Shown: positions 1 through 15,901 of the stretch, piece by piece
How the letters are laid out: the number at the start of each line of letters is the position of its first letter
Numbering within the stretch: the stretch's first letter is position 1
NCBI RefSeq assembly: GCF_001625085.1
Contig: NZ_BDAW01000017.1
Span: forward strand, 62,001 to 126,000
Length of the DNA: 64,000 nt
Reading direction: 5' to 3'
DNA from: Nocardia acidivorans NBRC 108247
GTDB taxonomy: Bacteria; Actinomycetota; Actinomycetes; Mycobacteriales; Mycobacteriaceae
Program-made: the position numbers and the translations under genes
The notes under the pieces: model-generated
Seen by the model: the letters and a program-made list of their open reading frames with translations, nothing else
Told to the model about the DNA's origin: nothing
Database searches by the model: none

Positions 1-108
1 TTCCAGCAGACGGGGCAGATCCTCGGCGGTGAATCCACCGGCCGGTGGCATCGGCAGCGCCGCCAGCCGCGTCATGATCGGCTCATCGGAGTACTGCGCG
101 GCGATCAT
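1..108 (-). CDS. Uma2-like protein, N-terminal fragment (partial)
   Basis: Only the first 36 codons lie in the window; the gene continues off the left edge. The start is the ATG whose complement is at 106-108. The peptide has the pattern LPMPPAGGFTAEDLPRLLE, which resembles the N-terminal lead-in of Uma2-type restriction-endonuclease-fold proteins of actinobacteria (short L-P-x-P-P-x-G-x-T-x-D-D-L motif). It lies downstream of rpoC on the same strand, beyond the rpoC terminator. The assignment rests on this short motif alone, so it is tentative. Confidence 0.45.
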   Translation of the reverse strand, partial: MIAAQYSDEPIMTRLAALPMPPAGGFTAEDLPRLLE

Positions 109-209
109 ATGTGGAGATTACCCCGCGCAGGGTCACCAATCGGTCGCCTCAGGGGACAGGCCGGTGCTTTATGCGACCGAACTGTCCCCTTGAAAGGGAC
201 TCTGAATGC

Positions 210-249
210 CATTCGGCCCCCGCTCCGGAATCGGAGCGAGGGCCGAATG
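210..249 (-). terminator. Hairpin terminator downstream of rpoC
   Basis: Inverted repeat with arms 210-219 and 240-249 (CATTCGGCCC / GGGCCGAATG). The stem extends inward through CCGCTCCG/CGGAGCG, leaving a short loop. It begins 19 bases past the rpoC stop codon. The U-tract on the rpoC strand is weak, as is common in high-GC actinobacteria. Confidence 0.8.
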
Positions 250-267
250 TTTTGCCCTACTAGAGCT

Positions 268-4221
<3,954 letters not shown>

Positions 4222-4278
4222 GTAACTTCCTTTCCCCTGTTCGGGTTGAGTATGAGCAAAAGTTCGCTAAATCCCGCT

Positions 4279-4307
4279 CGTAGCGACTGCTTGCGGGTCG
4301 CTCGAAA
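4279..4307 (-). repeat. 29-nt palindromic repeat, copy 1 (rpoB-rpoC gap)
   Basis: Core TTTCGAGCGACCYGCRAGCRRTCGCTACG, read on the minus strand. The ends AGCGAC and GTCGCT can pair. Two further copies lie at 22566-22594 and 24368-24396, on the plus strand. This copy sits in the rpoB-rpoC spacer. Confidence 0.8.
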
Positions 4308-4363
4308 GGGTCCGCCCGGGAAGGCTTTTCACATGCTGAGCGGCCTTCCCGGACCGATCGCTC

Positions 4364-7849
<3,486 letters not shown>

Positions 7850-8016
7850 CTCACGCGCGTCGCGTGGTGGTCCGCGACCGTCGCTTGTCTGCTACGAATT
7901 CCGCTGGTTACAACCCGAACGAAACCCGAACAGCAAACAGCGGAAGTAACACCGGAAGGTGGAACTTTCGTCGATGCGATCGAGGTATGGACAGGAGGCA
8001 GCCAGCGCAACGTCCA

Positions 8017-8046
8017 AAACTACACCCAAACCTACGGGGGTGTCAA
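8017..8046 (-). promoter_or_regulatory. Predicted rpoB promoter
   Basis: On the minus strand TTGACA (8046-8041) is followed after 18 nt by TAGTTT (8022-8017), fitting a sigma-A type promoter with a TANNNT -10 box. It would give a leader of about 160 nt before the rpoB GTG. This is prediction from motifs only. Confidence 0.55.
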
Positions 8047-8411
8047 AGTACCACCCGTGGGGAACCCCCGAGGGCTAACGCGCCGAAGCGTGTCGCGGTG
8101 GTGATCACTCCGCATCGCCACGGGTGAAGACCGCGTCGCGGGCCGAATCGAACACCGCACGGCGGTGAGATCGGGTACCGCTGAGCGACGTCGTCACACC
8201 GTCTGCCGACCGGGCTCGGTGTCCGCTGGCTGCGTTCCTCGAGCACCCTGCCGGCGTCTGATTCCCCTGTGACGGTCGCCGCTGTTGTGAATAGCGTGAC
8301 GGGTCGGACGAAACTCGTCAAGTGGCGCGAGGAGTTGACAAACCGCGAGATCCCCTGCCCCAGTACAAGATCACCCGGCGACGTCGCGCAATGGGTGCCC
8401 GGGAAACGGCA

Positions 8412-8434
8412 CAGGCCCCGAAAATCGGGGCCTG
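8412..8434 (-). terminator. Terminator of the mce operon
   Basis: Perfect 10-bp stem CAGGCCCCGA / TCGGGGCCTG with a 3-nt loop, starting 34 bases beyond the last gene of the mce operon. Confidence 0.8.
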
Positions 8435-8467
8435 CGGTCGGGAATGTCCCGGGGGCGGCGGGTCGGC

Positions 8468-9205
8468 TCAGCGGTCGGCGATCTCCGAGGCCAGCCATTT
8501 ACCGCCCACCTTCCGCATGTGCAGCACGATCGGACCGGCCGCCAGCGGCTGCGGCTGCCCGTCCTTGATGGCGGCGATACTCAGGTTGACCAGCAGTTCC
8601 GCGCGATCACCCGTGAGTAGCGTCACGCCGATCGGATCGGCGGTGGCCTTGGTGTCGGTCTGGGTCTGCTTGATGGCGTCGATGCCGGTGTCGAGCAGTT
8701 TGTCCTTGTCGAACTCTTCGAGCATCTTGCCGGTCATGACCGCGCGGGCGGTATCGCGAAACTTGTCGATGTCCTTGGCGTTGTAGCCGTAGATCGTGGT
8801 CAGGGCGTCGCGGGCGGCGGCCTTCACCTGATCGGTGGTGGCATTGTCCACATAGGCCCGGTTGCCGTCGTCCACCCCGGGGCGCAGCGCGCCCACGATG
8901 GCCAGGGCGGCCAACAGCACCGCCGCGGTGCCGCACAGGATCGCGACCCGCCAGGTGCGCCAGAACGCGCCGGGCGGGGGCGTCGGGCGCTTGGACCGTG
9001 GGGACTGCTTCTTGGTCGGGCTGGGGCCGCGCTGGGCCCCGCCGCGGACGGTGCCACGACCGCCGGTGTCACGGGTGGAACCCGTTGCGCCGCGCGATGA
9101 TTCGGTGGCCCGCAGATCGGCGGCGGTGGTGCGGGCGCCGCTGCTGCGCTGGGCCGCCGGACGGCGCTTGGAGCTGACGCGATTGACGGGGCGTCGATTT
9201 GCCAT
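8468..9205 (-). CDS. Mce-associated membrane protein (Mam type)
   Basis: Last gene of the mce operon. The 245 residues start with a basic, Ser/Thr/Arg-rich cytoplasmic segment of about 75 residues. One membrane helix (about 80-100, AILCGTAAVLLAALAIVGAL) follows, then an extracytoplasmic domain with repeated Ala/Asp/Lys-rich helices (VKAAARDALTTIYGYN). This layout is that of the Mam proteins found at the 3' end of mce operons, thought to stabilise the transporter. It begins 12 bases after the previous Mam gene, with which it shares architecture but little sequence. No enzymatic motif is visible. Confidence 0.85.
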   Translation of the reverse strand: MANRRPVNRVSSKRRPAAQRSSGARTTAADLRATESSRGATGSTRDTGGRGTVRGGAQRGPSPTKKQSPRSKRPTPPPGAFWRTWRVAILCGTAAVLLAALAIVGALRPGVDDGNRAYVDNATTDQVKAAARDALTTIYGYNAKDIDKFRDTARAVMTGKMLEEFDKDKLLDTGIDAIKQTQTDTKATADPIGVTLLTGDRAELLVNLSIAAIKDGQPQPLAAGPIVLHMRKVGGKWLASEIADR

Positions 9206-9217
9206 GATCGCGGTCTC

Positions 9218-10042
9218 CTAGTTGCCCGGTTGCGGTGTGGGCCGGGTGGTCGGGTCGGCGGGAGCCGACTGGGCCGGGGCGGCGCTGCCGATGGCGACCG
9301 GATCGGCCACCTGCTGCACCTGATCGGCCTTCCACACCCCGTCCTTCAGCACCACGTCCAGCGACCAGGTGTAGCGCAGCCGGTTCGCGGGCTTGCCCGC
9401 ACCCGATTCGGTGACCTCCAGGACCACCAGCGCACCGGCCTGATCGCGCTCGGAGTTGAGTTCGGTGATCGCGCCGCCGACGACCTTCGACGTGGTGTTC
9501 ACATTCGAGTCGGCGGCGGTCTTCTTGATCTGCGCGTCGTTCTTGGTGGAGGCGTCCAGCAGATCGCCGGTCATCGAGGAACGGGCCAGCGCCAGCGAAC
9601 CGTCGATATCGGCCAGGTTCATCGAGGTGATGTTGATGGCGGCTTGCTGGGCGGCCGCCAGGGCGGCGTCCCGGGCGTCGGCGCGCGGTTTGTCGCGCAT
9701 CAGGCCGCCGACGATCCAGCTGCCGCCGAACCAGGCCGCGGCCACCGCCGCCACGACCAGCACCGCGATCGAGGCGAGGGTGACGACCCGGCGCGGCGAA
9801 CCGCCCGCCGCGGGTTCATCGGAACCGGTTGCGGCAGAGGCGGATGCGCGGGATTCGGTGGCCTTGCCGACCGAATCACCGGCCTTGTCGAGTACGACGG
9901 TGCCGGAGGCCTCGGCGGTGCCGTCCGGGGTCTCCGGCGCGGAGTCAGCTGGGGAGCTCGACTCCAGGGTGGTCTCGTCCGACGGTGCGTCGACCGGCTC
10001 GTCGAGGGCTTCGCCCTGGTTGCTGTCCTTTTGCTGACTCAC
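9218..10042 (-). CDS. Mce-associated membrane protein (Mam type)
   Basis: 274 residues. An acidic, low-complexity N-terminus (about 1-85, rich in Glu, Asp, Ser and Ala) is followed by one transmembrane helix (about 88-110, VTLASIAVLVVAAVAAAWFGG). An extracytoplasmic domain follows with the DARDAALAAAQQAAINITSMN pattern that is characteristic of Mce-associated proteins. It starts 28 bases after mceF and is followed by a second Mam gene, so the operon ends with a Mam pair. The acidic N-tail contrasts with the basic N-tail of its neighbour. Whether the two tails interact is inference. Confidence 0.85.
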   Translation of the reverse strand: MSQQKDSNQGEALDEPVDAPSDETTLESSSPADSAPETPDGTAEASGTVVLDKAGDSVGKATESRASASAATGSDEPAAGGSPRRVVTLASIAVLVVAAVAAAWFGGSWIVGGLMRDKPRADARDAALAAAQQAAINITSMNLADIDGSLALARSSMTGDLLDASTKNDAQIKKTAADSNVNTTSKVVGGAITELNSERDQAGALVVLEVTESGAGKPANRLRYTWSLDVVLKDGVWKADQVQQVADPVAIGSAAPAQSAPADPTTRPTPQPGN

Positions 10043-10070
10043 GCCGCCACCATACTTTCCTCTCCACGCG

Positions 10071-11333
10071 TCATCGCTTGGTGGTCACGCCCATGAGCGT
10101 GGCCAACTGATTGGCGACCGGATTCAGGTTGAGCTTCTCCGGGTCGTACTTGGGCTTGTCATCCCACGGCTGGGCGACGCTGGGATCGGCCAGATCGGCG
10201 CGCGCGCCGCCGCGGACGGCGGTCTCACTGCCCTGCGGCGCGGTGCATTTCGCCTCGGTGTTGAACGGGAAATCGTCGCGCGAATCGTCGAAATTCGGGT
10301 TCTGCGCCTTCATCTGGTCGATGATGGCCTTGGTGCCCTCGTAGCCGATAGTGCAGGCGGGCGGGTTGTTGGTCTCGAGCACCAGACCGAAGTGCGTGGT
10401 GCCGTCGCCGGGCGCGGTGGCCGAGGCGCCGATGGACAGCAGCGGCAGCATATGCAGCACCGGTCCGAGCGCGTAGAACTTCGGCGAGATGGTCAGCAGC
10501 AGGGTGCGCAGATTGGTCAGATCCTGGGTGAGGGCCGGACCGCTCTCCTTCAGCAGCTTCCGCAGCTGATCGCCCGCGCCGGTGCTGGTGCCGATGAGCC
10601 GCCGGATATCCGGATCGCTGGAGCGCAGCTGTGCGGTGAGCTTGTCCAGGCCGTCGCTGAAGTTCAGGATGGCCGGGCCCTGCTCGGACTGGGTGGCCAG
10701 CACCCCGCGCGCCTCGCGGATCAGCGCGATGGTCTGCGGCAGCGATTCGACGCCGGTGGTGGTGAACTTGTTGAGCGAGTCCACCAGCACCTTGAGGTCA
10801 TTGCCCTTGCCGTCGAACGCTTTACCCAGTTCGGTGACCGCGGTGCTGAGCGCCGCCAGATCGGTGGTCTGGGCGAAGTGGTCGACGCTGGCCAGCAGGG
10901 TCTCCACCGGCAGCGGCAGCACCGCACCGGTGATGATCGAGCCGTCCTTCAGATAGGGCGCGCCATTGTTGGTCGGCTGCAGATCCACGTACTGCTCGCC
11001 GATGGCGGAGCGGTCGGCGACGATCGCCTTGGCGCTCGCGGGCACCTTGGGCTTACCGGAGTCCATTTCCAGGGTGATGACCACGCCGTCGGGGGTGATG
11101 TCGAGATCGCCGACCCGGCCGACGGGGACGCCGCGGTAGGTGACCTCCGCGCCCTTGGAGAGATTGCCGGTGCCCGCCGCCTGCTTGTCGGTGTCGTCGA
11201 TGCGCAGGGTGACCTTGTAGAGGCCGAAGCCGAGCATATTGTTCAGCCGCACGTACTTGGCGCCGACGAAGGTGACGCCCACTACGGCGATGATCACGAA
11301 CAGGATCAGCTGATTACGTACCAGTCGGCTCAT
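10071..11333 (-). CDS. mceF: MCE family substrate-binding protein MceF
   Basis: Sixth MCE protein of the operon, 420 residues. An N-terminal membrane anchor (about 6-26, QLILFVIIAVVGVTFVGAKYV) is followed by the MCE/MlaD domain (about 38-115, with GAEVTYRGVPVGRVGDLDI). A long helical region (about 150-300) follows, then a C-terminal tail with two cysteines. MCE proteins form the periplasm-spanning hexameric conduit of a lipid or sterol importer. The start overlaps the mceE stop by four bases, so the two are translationally coupled. The substrate cannot be read from sequence. Confidence 0.9.
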   Translation of the reverse strand: MSRLVRNQLILFVIIAVVGVTFVGAKYVRLNNMLGFGLYKVTLRIDDTDKQAAGTGNLSKGAEVTYRGVPVGRVGDLDITPDGVVITLEMDSGKPKVPASAKAIVADRSAIGEQYVDLQPTNNGAPYLKDGSIITGAVLPLPVETLLASVDHFAQTTDLAALSTAVTELGKAFDGKGNDLKVLVDSLNKFTTTGVESLPQTIALIREARGVLATQSEQGPAILNFSDGLDKLTAQLRSSDPDIRRLIGTSTGAGDQLRKLLKESGPALTQDLTNLRTLLLTISPKFYALGPVLHMLPLLSIGASATAPGDGTTHFGLVLETNNPPACTIGYEGTKAIIDQMKAQNPNFDDSRDDFPFNTEAKCTAPQGSETAVRGGARADLADPSVAQPWDDKPKYDPEKLNLNPVANQLATLMGVTTKR

Positions 11334-12547
11334 CGCGGACCCACTCCCAGCTGTTGCAGGATCGATCCCAGCGGATCGTTGGGCAGCGCGACCGCGGGCA
11401 GCACCGTGGGCGGCAGCGGCAGCAGGGAGACGGTGGGCCAGCCACCGCGCGGGCCGTTGCCGTTGTAGTACGGGTTGGACGGGTCCACGTTCACCTGCCG
11501 GCCCTCGGGCGGCAGGTACACCGGATCCGGTTTGCCCACACCGAGATTGGACAGCAGGGTGCCGACCTCGAGGTCCACCGAGAGCCAGGTGTTGACCTGA
11601 CCGCCGAAGGCGGATTTGATCGCCTCGTCCGGGAACGGATAGGTCGGGATGAGCGGGAACGCGGTCACCAGATCGCCCGCGGACTTGCCGAGCTCCTGCA
11701 GCGTGGGGCGCAGCGAGCTCAGGTCGGTGATCAGGTTCTCCTTGGAGTGATCCAGCACGTCGAAACCGGCCTGACCCACTCGATCCAGCTGGGTGAGCAG
11801 CTGAATCAGTTGCGGCCGTTGCTCATTGAGGATCTTGATGCCCTGCGGCAGTTCGTCGAGGACCTTGCCGATCTGCTCGGTCTGCCGACCGACCCGGGTG
11901 GAGAGGGTGTCGAGCCCGTCCAGCGCGCGGGTGATGTCCTCGACCTGCTTGTTCAGTCCGTCGATGAGGGTGTTGGCCTGCTCCAGCAGGGAGCGCACCT
12001 TGCCGTCACGACCGTCCAGCGCCTTGTTCAGCTCCACCACGATGGGCTGCAACTGGGCCACGCCGCCGCCGTTGAGCAGCAGCGAGAGGGCGCCGAGCAC
12101 CTGCTCCACCTCGGTGGCGGTGCGGGTGTTCTCCACCTTGATGGTCGAGCCGTCCTTCAACCGCGCCGAATCGGGATCGTTTGCGGGAGCGGACAATTCG
12201 ACAAACTTCTCACCGAGCAGATTGGACTGCTTGACCTCCGCGCGGGCATTGGCGGGCAGATTCACATCCGAGTTCACCACGGCCTTGATGCTGGCGGTCC
12301 AGCCGTCCGGCGCGAGTTCGATCTTGTCGACCCGGCCCACGGCCACACCGTCGACCTTCACGGTCGACTGCGGCACCAGATCCAGCACATCGGCGAAACG
12401 GATATCCAGGTGTATCGGGTGGTCACCGACGCTGGGGCCGCCGGGCAGCGGCACGCTGAACGCGCCGTTACCGCAGCCGGCGGCGACCACGGTCACCGCG
12501 CCGAGCGTGGCGGCCAGGCTCGCGGTACGAAAACGCTTGCGGCTCAT
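11330..12547 (-). CDS. mceE: MCE family lipoprotein MceE
   Basis: 405 residues with a lipoprotein signal peptide; the lipobox is VAAGC, with the lipidated cysteine at position 25. This is the usual property of the fifth (LprK-type) Mce protein. The MCE domain is at about 46-125 (DLVPQSTVKVDGVAVGRVDKI). Helical segments follow and a Pro/Gly-rich C-terminal region with LLPLPPTVLPAVALP. It overlaps mceD by four bases upstream and mceF by four bases downstream. It is predicted to anchor the Mce tunnel in the outer leaflet of the plasma membrane. Confidence 0.92.
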   Translation of the reverse strand: MSRKRFRTASLAATLGAVTVVAAGCGNGAFSVPLPGGPSVGDHPIHLDIRFADVLDLVPQSTVKVDGVAVGRVDKIELAPDGWTASIKAVVNSDVNLPANARAEVKQSNLLGEKFVELSAPANDPDSARLKDGSTIKVENTRTATEVEQVLGALSLLLNGGGVAQLQPIVVELNKALDGRDGKVRSLLEQANTLIDGLNKQVEDITRALDGLDTLSTRVGRQTEQIGKVLDELPQGIKILNEQRPQLIQLLTQLDRVGQAGFDVLDHSKENLITDLSSLRPTLQELGKSAGDLVTAFPLIPTYPFPDEAIKSAFGGQVNTWLSVDLEVGTLLSNLGVGKPDPVYLPPEGRQVNVDPSNPYYNGNGPRGGWPTVSLLPLPPTVLPAVALPNDPLGSILQQLGVGPR

Positions 12548-13803
12548 CGCTGTCCACCCTCCTGCGTCGACGGCGGCTGCTGATCGGAGGGCACCCCGGG
12601 CACGGTGCCGGGCACCACATTGCGCTGTTCGTTGTCCGCGCCCAGGATGCCGAACGGCAGCACCAGCGAGGGCGTCTTCACACCCGCGGTGAGCTGATCG
12701 GTGATCGTGGTGCAGTTGTCCAGAATCGGCTTGAGCTGGCGCGAGATGGCGTCGAACTTGGGATCGCCCGGCCGCAGCTTGCCCAGATCCAGCATCTTGC
12801 AGATCACCCCGAACGGGTTCTGCAGATCGGTGAAGTTGGGTCGCATATCCAGGGTGCCGGTCTCACCGTTGTGGACATTGATCAGATTGCTCAGCGCCGT
12901 CGGCAGCAGCGGCAGCGCCTTGGCCAGATCGTCCCGCTGATCGGCGAGGGTCTTGGTCAGCGAGGTCAGCGCATCGGCATTGCTCTGCACCAGTTCCCGG
13001 TTGTTGTCGACGAAGCGGGCCACATCCCCGAGCGCGACCGACAGCAGATTGAGCGCGTCACCGAGATCGCGGCGCTCATCGCGCAGGAAGCCGGCCAGCG
13101 ACGACAGCTGGGAATTGAAGGTGCGTACCTGCGCGTCGTTATCGGCGAGCATATGCACGAACTGCTGCAGATTCTTCACCGTGTCGAACACGTCCGTGCG
13201 CGAATCCGACAGCGCCGCCGCGGCTTTGGACAGCTGCGTGAAGCTGTTGGCGAGCGCGTCGCCATTGCCCGCGAGGTTCTGCGCGGCGGTGCGAGCGAAC
13301 TCGTTCACCGCGCCGTCCTTATTGGCGCCGTTGGGACCCAGGGCATCGGAGAGTTCGGTGATGCTCTTGTACAGCCGATCCACCTCGACCGGGGTCGCGG
13401 TGCGGTCCTTGGGGATGGTGGCATTGCGCCCCATCTTGGGTCCGCCCTTGTAGGCGGGCGCGAGCTGGATGTACCGGTCTGACACCACCGACGGGGTGAT
13501 CTGCGCGGCCTTGGCATCGGCGGGCACGTCGTATTTGCGGTCGACGTGCAGTACGACCTTGACCTGTTCGCCCTCCGGGGTCACCGAGGCGACCTTGCCC
13601 ACCGGCACCCCGAGGATGCGGACATCCGAACCCTCGTAGATGCCGACGGACTTGTCGAAGTAGGCGGTGATCGTGGTGGTGGTGAGCTTGTCCAGCCCCC
13701 ACCAGGCCACACCGGCGGCCAGCACGGCCAGGATCACCACTCCGGCGATGATCTTGCTTTTGGTACTGGACGCCTTCAGGGCGGTCAGCGGATTCGACGC
13801 CAT
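12544..13803 (-). CDS. mceD: MCE family protein MceD
   Basis: 419 residues. It has a membrane anchor (about 16-36, IIAGVVILAVLAAGVAWWGL) and an MCE domain (about 40-120, GSDVRILGVPVGKVASVTPEG). A long helical domain follows, and the C-terminus is Pro/Gln-rich and probably disordered. It starts two bases after the mceC stop codon and overlaps mceE by four bases, in the canonical A-F order of actinobacterial mce operons. Confidence 0.9.
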   Translation of the reverse strand: MASNPLTALKASSTKSKIIAGVVILAVLAAGVAWWGLDKLTTTTITAYFDKSVGIYEGSDVRILGVPVGKVASVTPEGEQVKVVLHVDRKYDVPADAKAAQITPSVVSDRYIQLAPAYKGGPKMGRNATIPKDRTATPVEVDRLYKSITELSDALGPNGANKDGAVNEFARTAAQNLAGNGDALANSFTQLSKAAAALSDSRTDVFDTVKNLQQFVHMLADNDAQVRTFNSQLSSLAGFLRDERRDLGDALNLLSVALGDVARFVDNNRELVQSNADALTSLTKTLADQRDDLAKALPLLPTALSNLINVHNGETGTLDMRPNFTDLQNPFGVICKMLDLGKLRPGDPKFDAISRQLKPILDNCTTITDQLTAGVKTPSLVLPFGILGADNEQRNVVPGTVPGVPSDQQPPSTQEGGQR

Positions 13804-13805
13804 CG

Positions 13806-14813
13806 CTAGCCTCCCATCTTTCGGATCGGCGCCCGGTCACCCGGCACATCGGGCAGCGCGGGCGGGATCAGGTTGGTGATCACCGCGTCGAACCAGCGGC
13901 CGGTGCCGAGCACGTTCGCGTACAGCCCGTAGAAGGGGGCCGCCAGCTGCAGCGTCTTGGAGATATTGGCCTGGTTGGCATTGAGCATGTCGATGGTCTT
14001 GTTGAGGTTGGTCAGCGCGGGGCCGATCTGCTCCTCGTTGTCGTGCACCAGCGCGGTCAGCTCGGCCGCAATGGTTTTCGCGCCGGTGAGCAATTGCGCG
14101 ATGGACTGCTGGCGCACATTCAGCTCGGCGAGCAGCTGTCCGCCATTGCCGATCAACCGCTCGAATTCGGCATTGCGGTCGGCGAGCACCCGGGTGGTCT
14201 TCTTGGTCGCGCCGAACAGCTTCTTGAGCTGGTCGTCGCGCTTGGCCAGCGTCTCCGAGAGCCGGGCGACACCGTCGATGGAACCGCGGATCTCCGGCGG
14301 GGTGCCGGAGAAGGCGTCCGAGAGCACCCGGAAGCTCTGCGCGAGCTGATCGGTCTTGGTGCCCTCGATATCGGCGGCGGCATCGCTGAACGCGTCCACC
14401 ACGTCGTACGGGGAGACCGTGCGGGACAACGGAATATCCTTCGCCGGATCGGCCGCGCCGGAGCCCTTGGGGTCCAGCGCCAGATACTTCTGCCCGAGCA
14501 GGGTCTTGATCTGGATGGACGCGGTGGTCTCATTGCCGATCCAGGCGTCCTGGGTGCGGAAGTCCACCAGCACCCGGTCGCCGTGCAGGCGCACATCCTG
14601 CACCGAACCGACCTTCACCCCGGCGATGCGAACCTCATTGCCCTTCTTCAGCCCGGCGGCCTCGGAGAATTCGGCGGTGTACTTCGTCCCCGCGCCCAGA
14701 ATCGGCAATTTGTCCAGGCTGAACGCGGACATGGTCACCAACAGCACCATGACCAGGCCCAGTCCGCCCATGAACGCCGGACTGCGCTTACCGAGCACTA
14801 CCCGATCGTCCAT
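13806..14813 (-). CDS. mceC: MCE family protein MceC
   Basis: 335 residues, short for an MceC because the proline-rich C-terminal tail seen in many family members is absent. Anchor helix at about 15-32 (GGLGLVMVLLVTMSAFSL). MCE domain at about 42-120 (GNEVRIAGVKVGSVQDVRLHG). The helical domain contains ATKKTTRVLADRNAEFERLIGNGG. The start codon overlaps the mceB stop by one base (TGATG), implying coupled translation. Confidence 0.9.
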   Translation of the reverse strand: MDDRVVLGKRSPAFMGGLGLVMVLLVTMSAFSLDKLPILGAGTKYTAEFSEAAGLKKGNEVRIAGVKVGSVQDVRLHGDRVLVDFRTQDAWIGNETTASIQIKTLLGQKYLALDPKGSGAADPAKDIPLSRTVSPYDVVDAFSDAAADIEGTKTDQLAQSFRVLSDAFSGTPPEIRGSIDGVARLSETLAKRDDQLKKLFGATKKTTRVLADRNAEFERLIGNGGQLLAELNVRQQSIAQLLTGAKTIAAELTALVHDNEEQIGPALTNLNKTIDMLNANQANISKTLQLAAPFYGLYANVLGTGRWFDAVITNLIPPALPDVPGDRAPIRKMGG

Positions 14814-15901
14814 CAGCGGCCTCCCTTCCCATGGCAGCGCGGCGCCGGATTCGTATAGATCGGCTGGTTGACGGTCGGCATATTCTGAATCGCCGCGGGC
14901 AGATTCAGCTGCGGCGCGTCGGCGGTACCCGGCCCGGCCACGATGTCGATACCGCAGAGGTAGAACTGGAACCAGGAGCCGTAGCTCGCGGCGCGACCCA
15001 GCTTGTCCATCTTGATGGGCAGATTCGCCAGACCCTCGTTGACCTCGTCGGAGCGATCGTTGAGGGTGCCGGTCAACTGGTTCAGGCCCGCGATGGCGCC
15101 CTGCAGATTCGGCCGCACCGGCACCAGCAGATCGGCGGTGGCCGAGGCCAGGTTGCCCAGCGAGGTGACCGCGGAACCGATGGTGCCGCGCTCGGCGTTC
15201 AAACCGGTGACCAGCGCCTCGGTATTGACGATCAACTGATCCAGCTGACCGTCGTGCTGATTCACCGCGGCCAGAATGGCATTGAGATTGGTGATCACCG
15301 AACCGATGACGGCGTCCTTGTCGGCGATCTTGTTGGTCAGCGCGGCGGTATTGGCCACCAGATCGGTGATGGTGCCCTTCTCGCCCTGGAACACCTGAAT
15401 GATGTTGTAGGACAGCTTGTTCACATCATCCGGGGTGAGCGTCTGGAACAGCGGCCGGAAGCCGTTGAAGAGCTCGGTCAGATTCAGCGCGGGCTTGGTG
15501 CGCTCCAGCGGAATCGTCGCGCCCTTGTTGAGCTTGCGCCCCTGCTCCCCCGCACCCTGTTCGAGCGCGATATACCGCTGCCCCACCAGGTTCCGGTACT
15601 TGATCTGAGCCGTGGTGGAGGCGGGTAGCCAATTGCGGTCGGTGACTTCGAATTCCACATTCGCCAGCCGCTTGTCGACAATGGACACCTTGGTCACCTT
15701 GCCGACACGCACACCGGCGATGCGCACCTCGTCACCCGGATTCAACGACGTCACATCGGTGAACCGCGCATTGAACTTGGTGCCGCTGCCACCGTAATTG
15801 GCGATGGTCAGCGCCAGCACGCCGGTGGCGAAGACCGTCACCAGAATGAAGACGATCAGCTTGGTCAGCGTGCCGCCGAGGCCGCGCAGCAGATCCCTCA
15901 T
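14813..15901 (-). CDS. mceB: MCE family protein MceB
   Basis: 362 residues with an N-terminal anchor (about 13-35, LIVFILVTVFATGVLALTIA) and an MCE domain (about 38-120, GDEVRIAGVRVGKVTKVSI). The helical conduit domain follows. Two cysteines are visible, one in the FYLCGIDIV segment and one in the C-terminal PAPRCHGKGGR, a spacing commonly seen in MceB proteins. The start overlaps the mceA stop (ATGA). Confidence 0.9.
   Translation of the reverse strand: MRDLLRGLGGTLTKLIVFILVTVFATGVLALTIANYGGSGTKFNARFTDVTSLNPGDEVRIAGVRVGKVTKVSIVDKRLANVEFEVTDRNWLPASTTAQIKYRNLVGQRYIALEQGAGEQGRKLNKGATIPLERTKPALNLTELFNGFRPLFQTLTPDDVNKLSYNIIQVFQGEKGTITDLVANTAALTNKIADKDAVIGSVITNLNAILAAVNQHDGQLDQLIVNTEALVTGLNAERGTIGSAVTSLGNLASATADLLVPVRPNLQGAIAGLNQLTGTLNDRSDEVNEGLANLPIKMDKLGRAASYGSWFQFYLCGIDIVAGPGTADAPQLNLPAAIQNMPTVNQPIYTNPAPRCHGKGGR

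Larger units (their letters stand above)
7850..8467. other. 618-bp intergenic region between rpoB and the mce operon end
   Basis: No coding sequence is supportable here. It contains the rpoB promoter and leader on the rpoB side and the mce-operon terminator at 8412-8434. The middle part (about 8060-8400) shows no recognisable gene, repeat or RNA. Confidence 0.7.

Noticed and set aside
8330..8400. A promoter starting TTGACA at 8335
   Set aside because: The nearest TANNNT-like box (TACAAG) is 23 bases away, too far for a sigma-A promoter, and there is no gene downstream on the plus strand.
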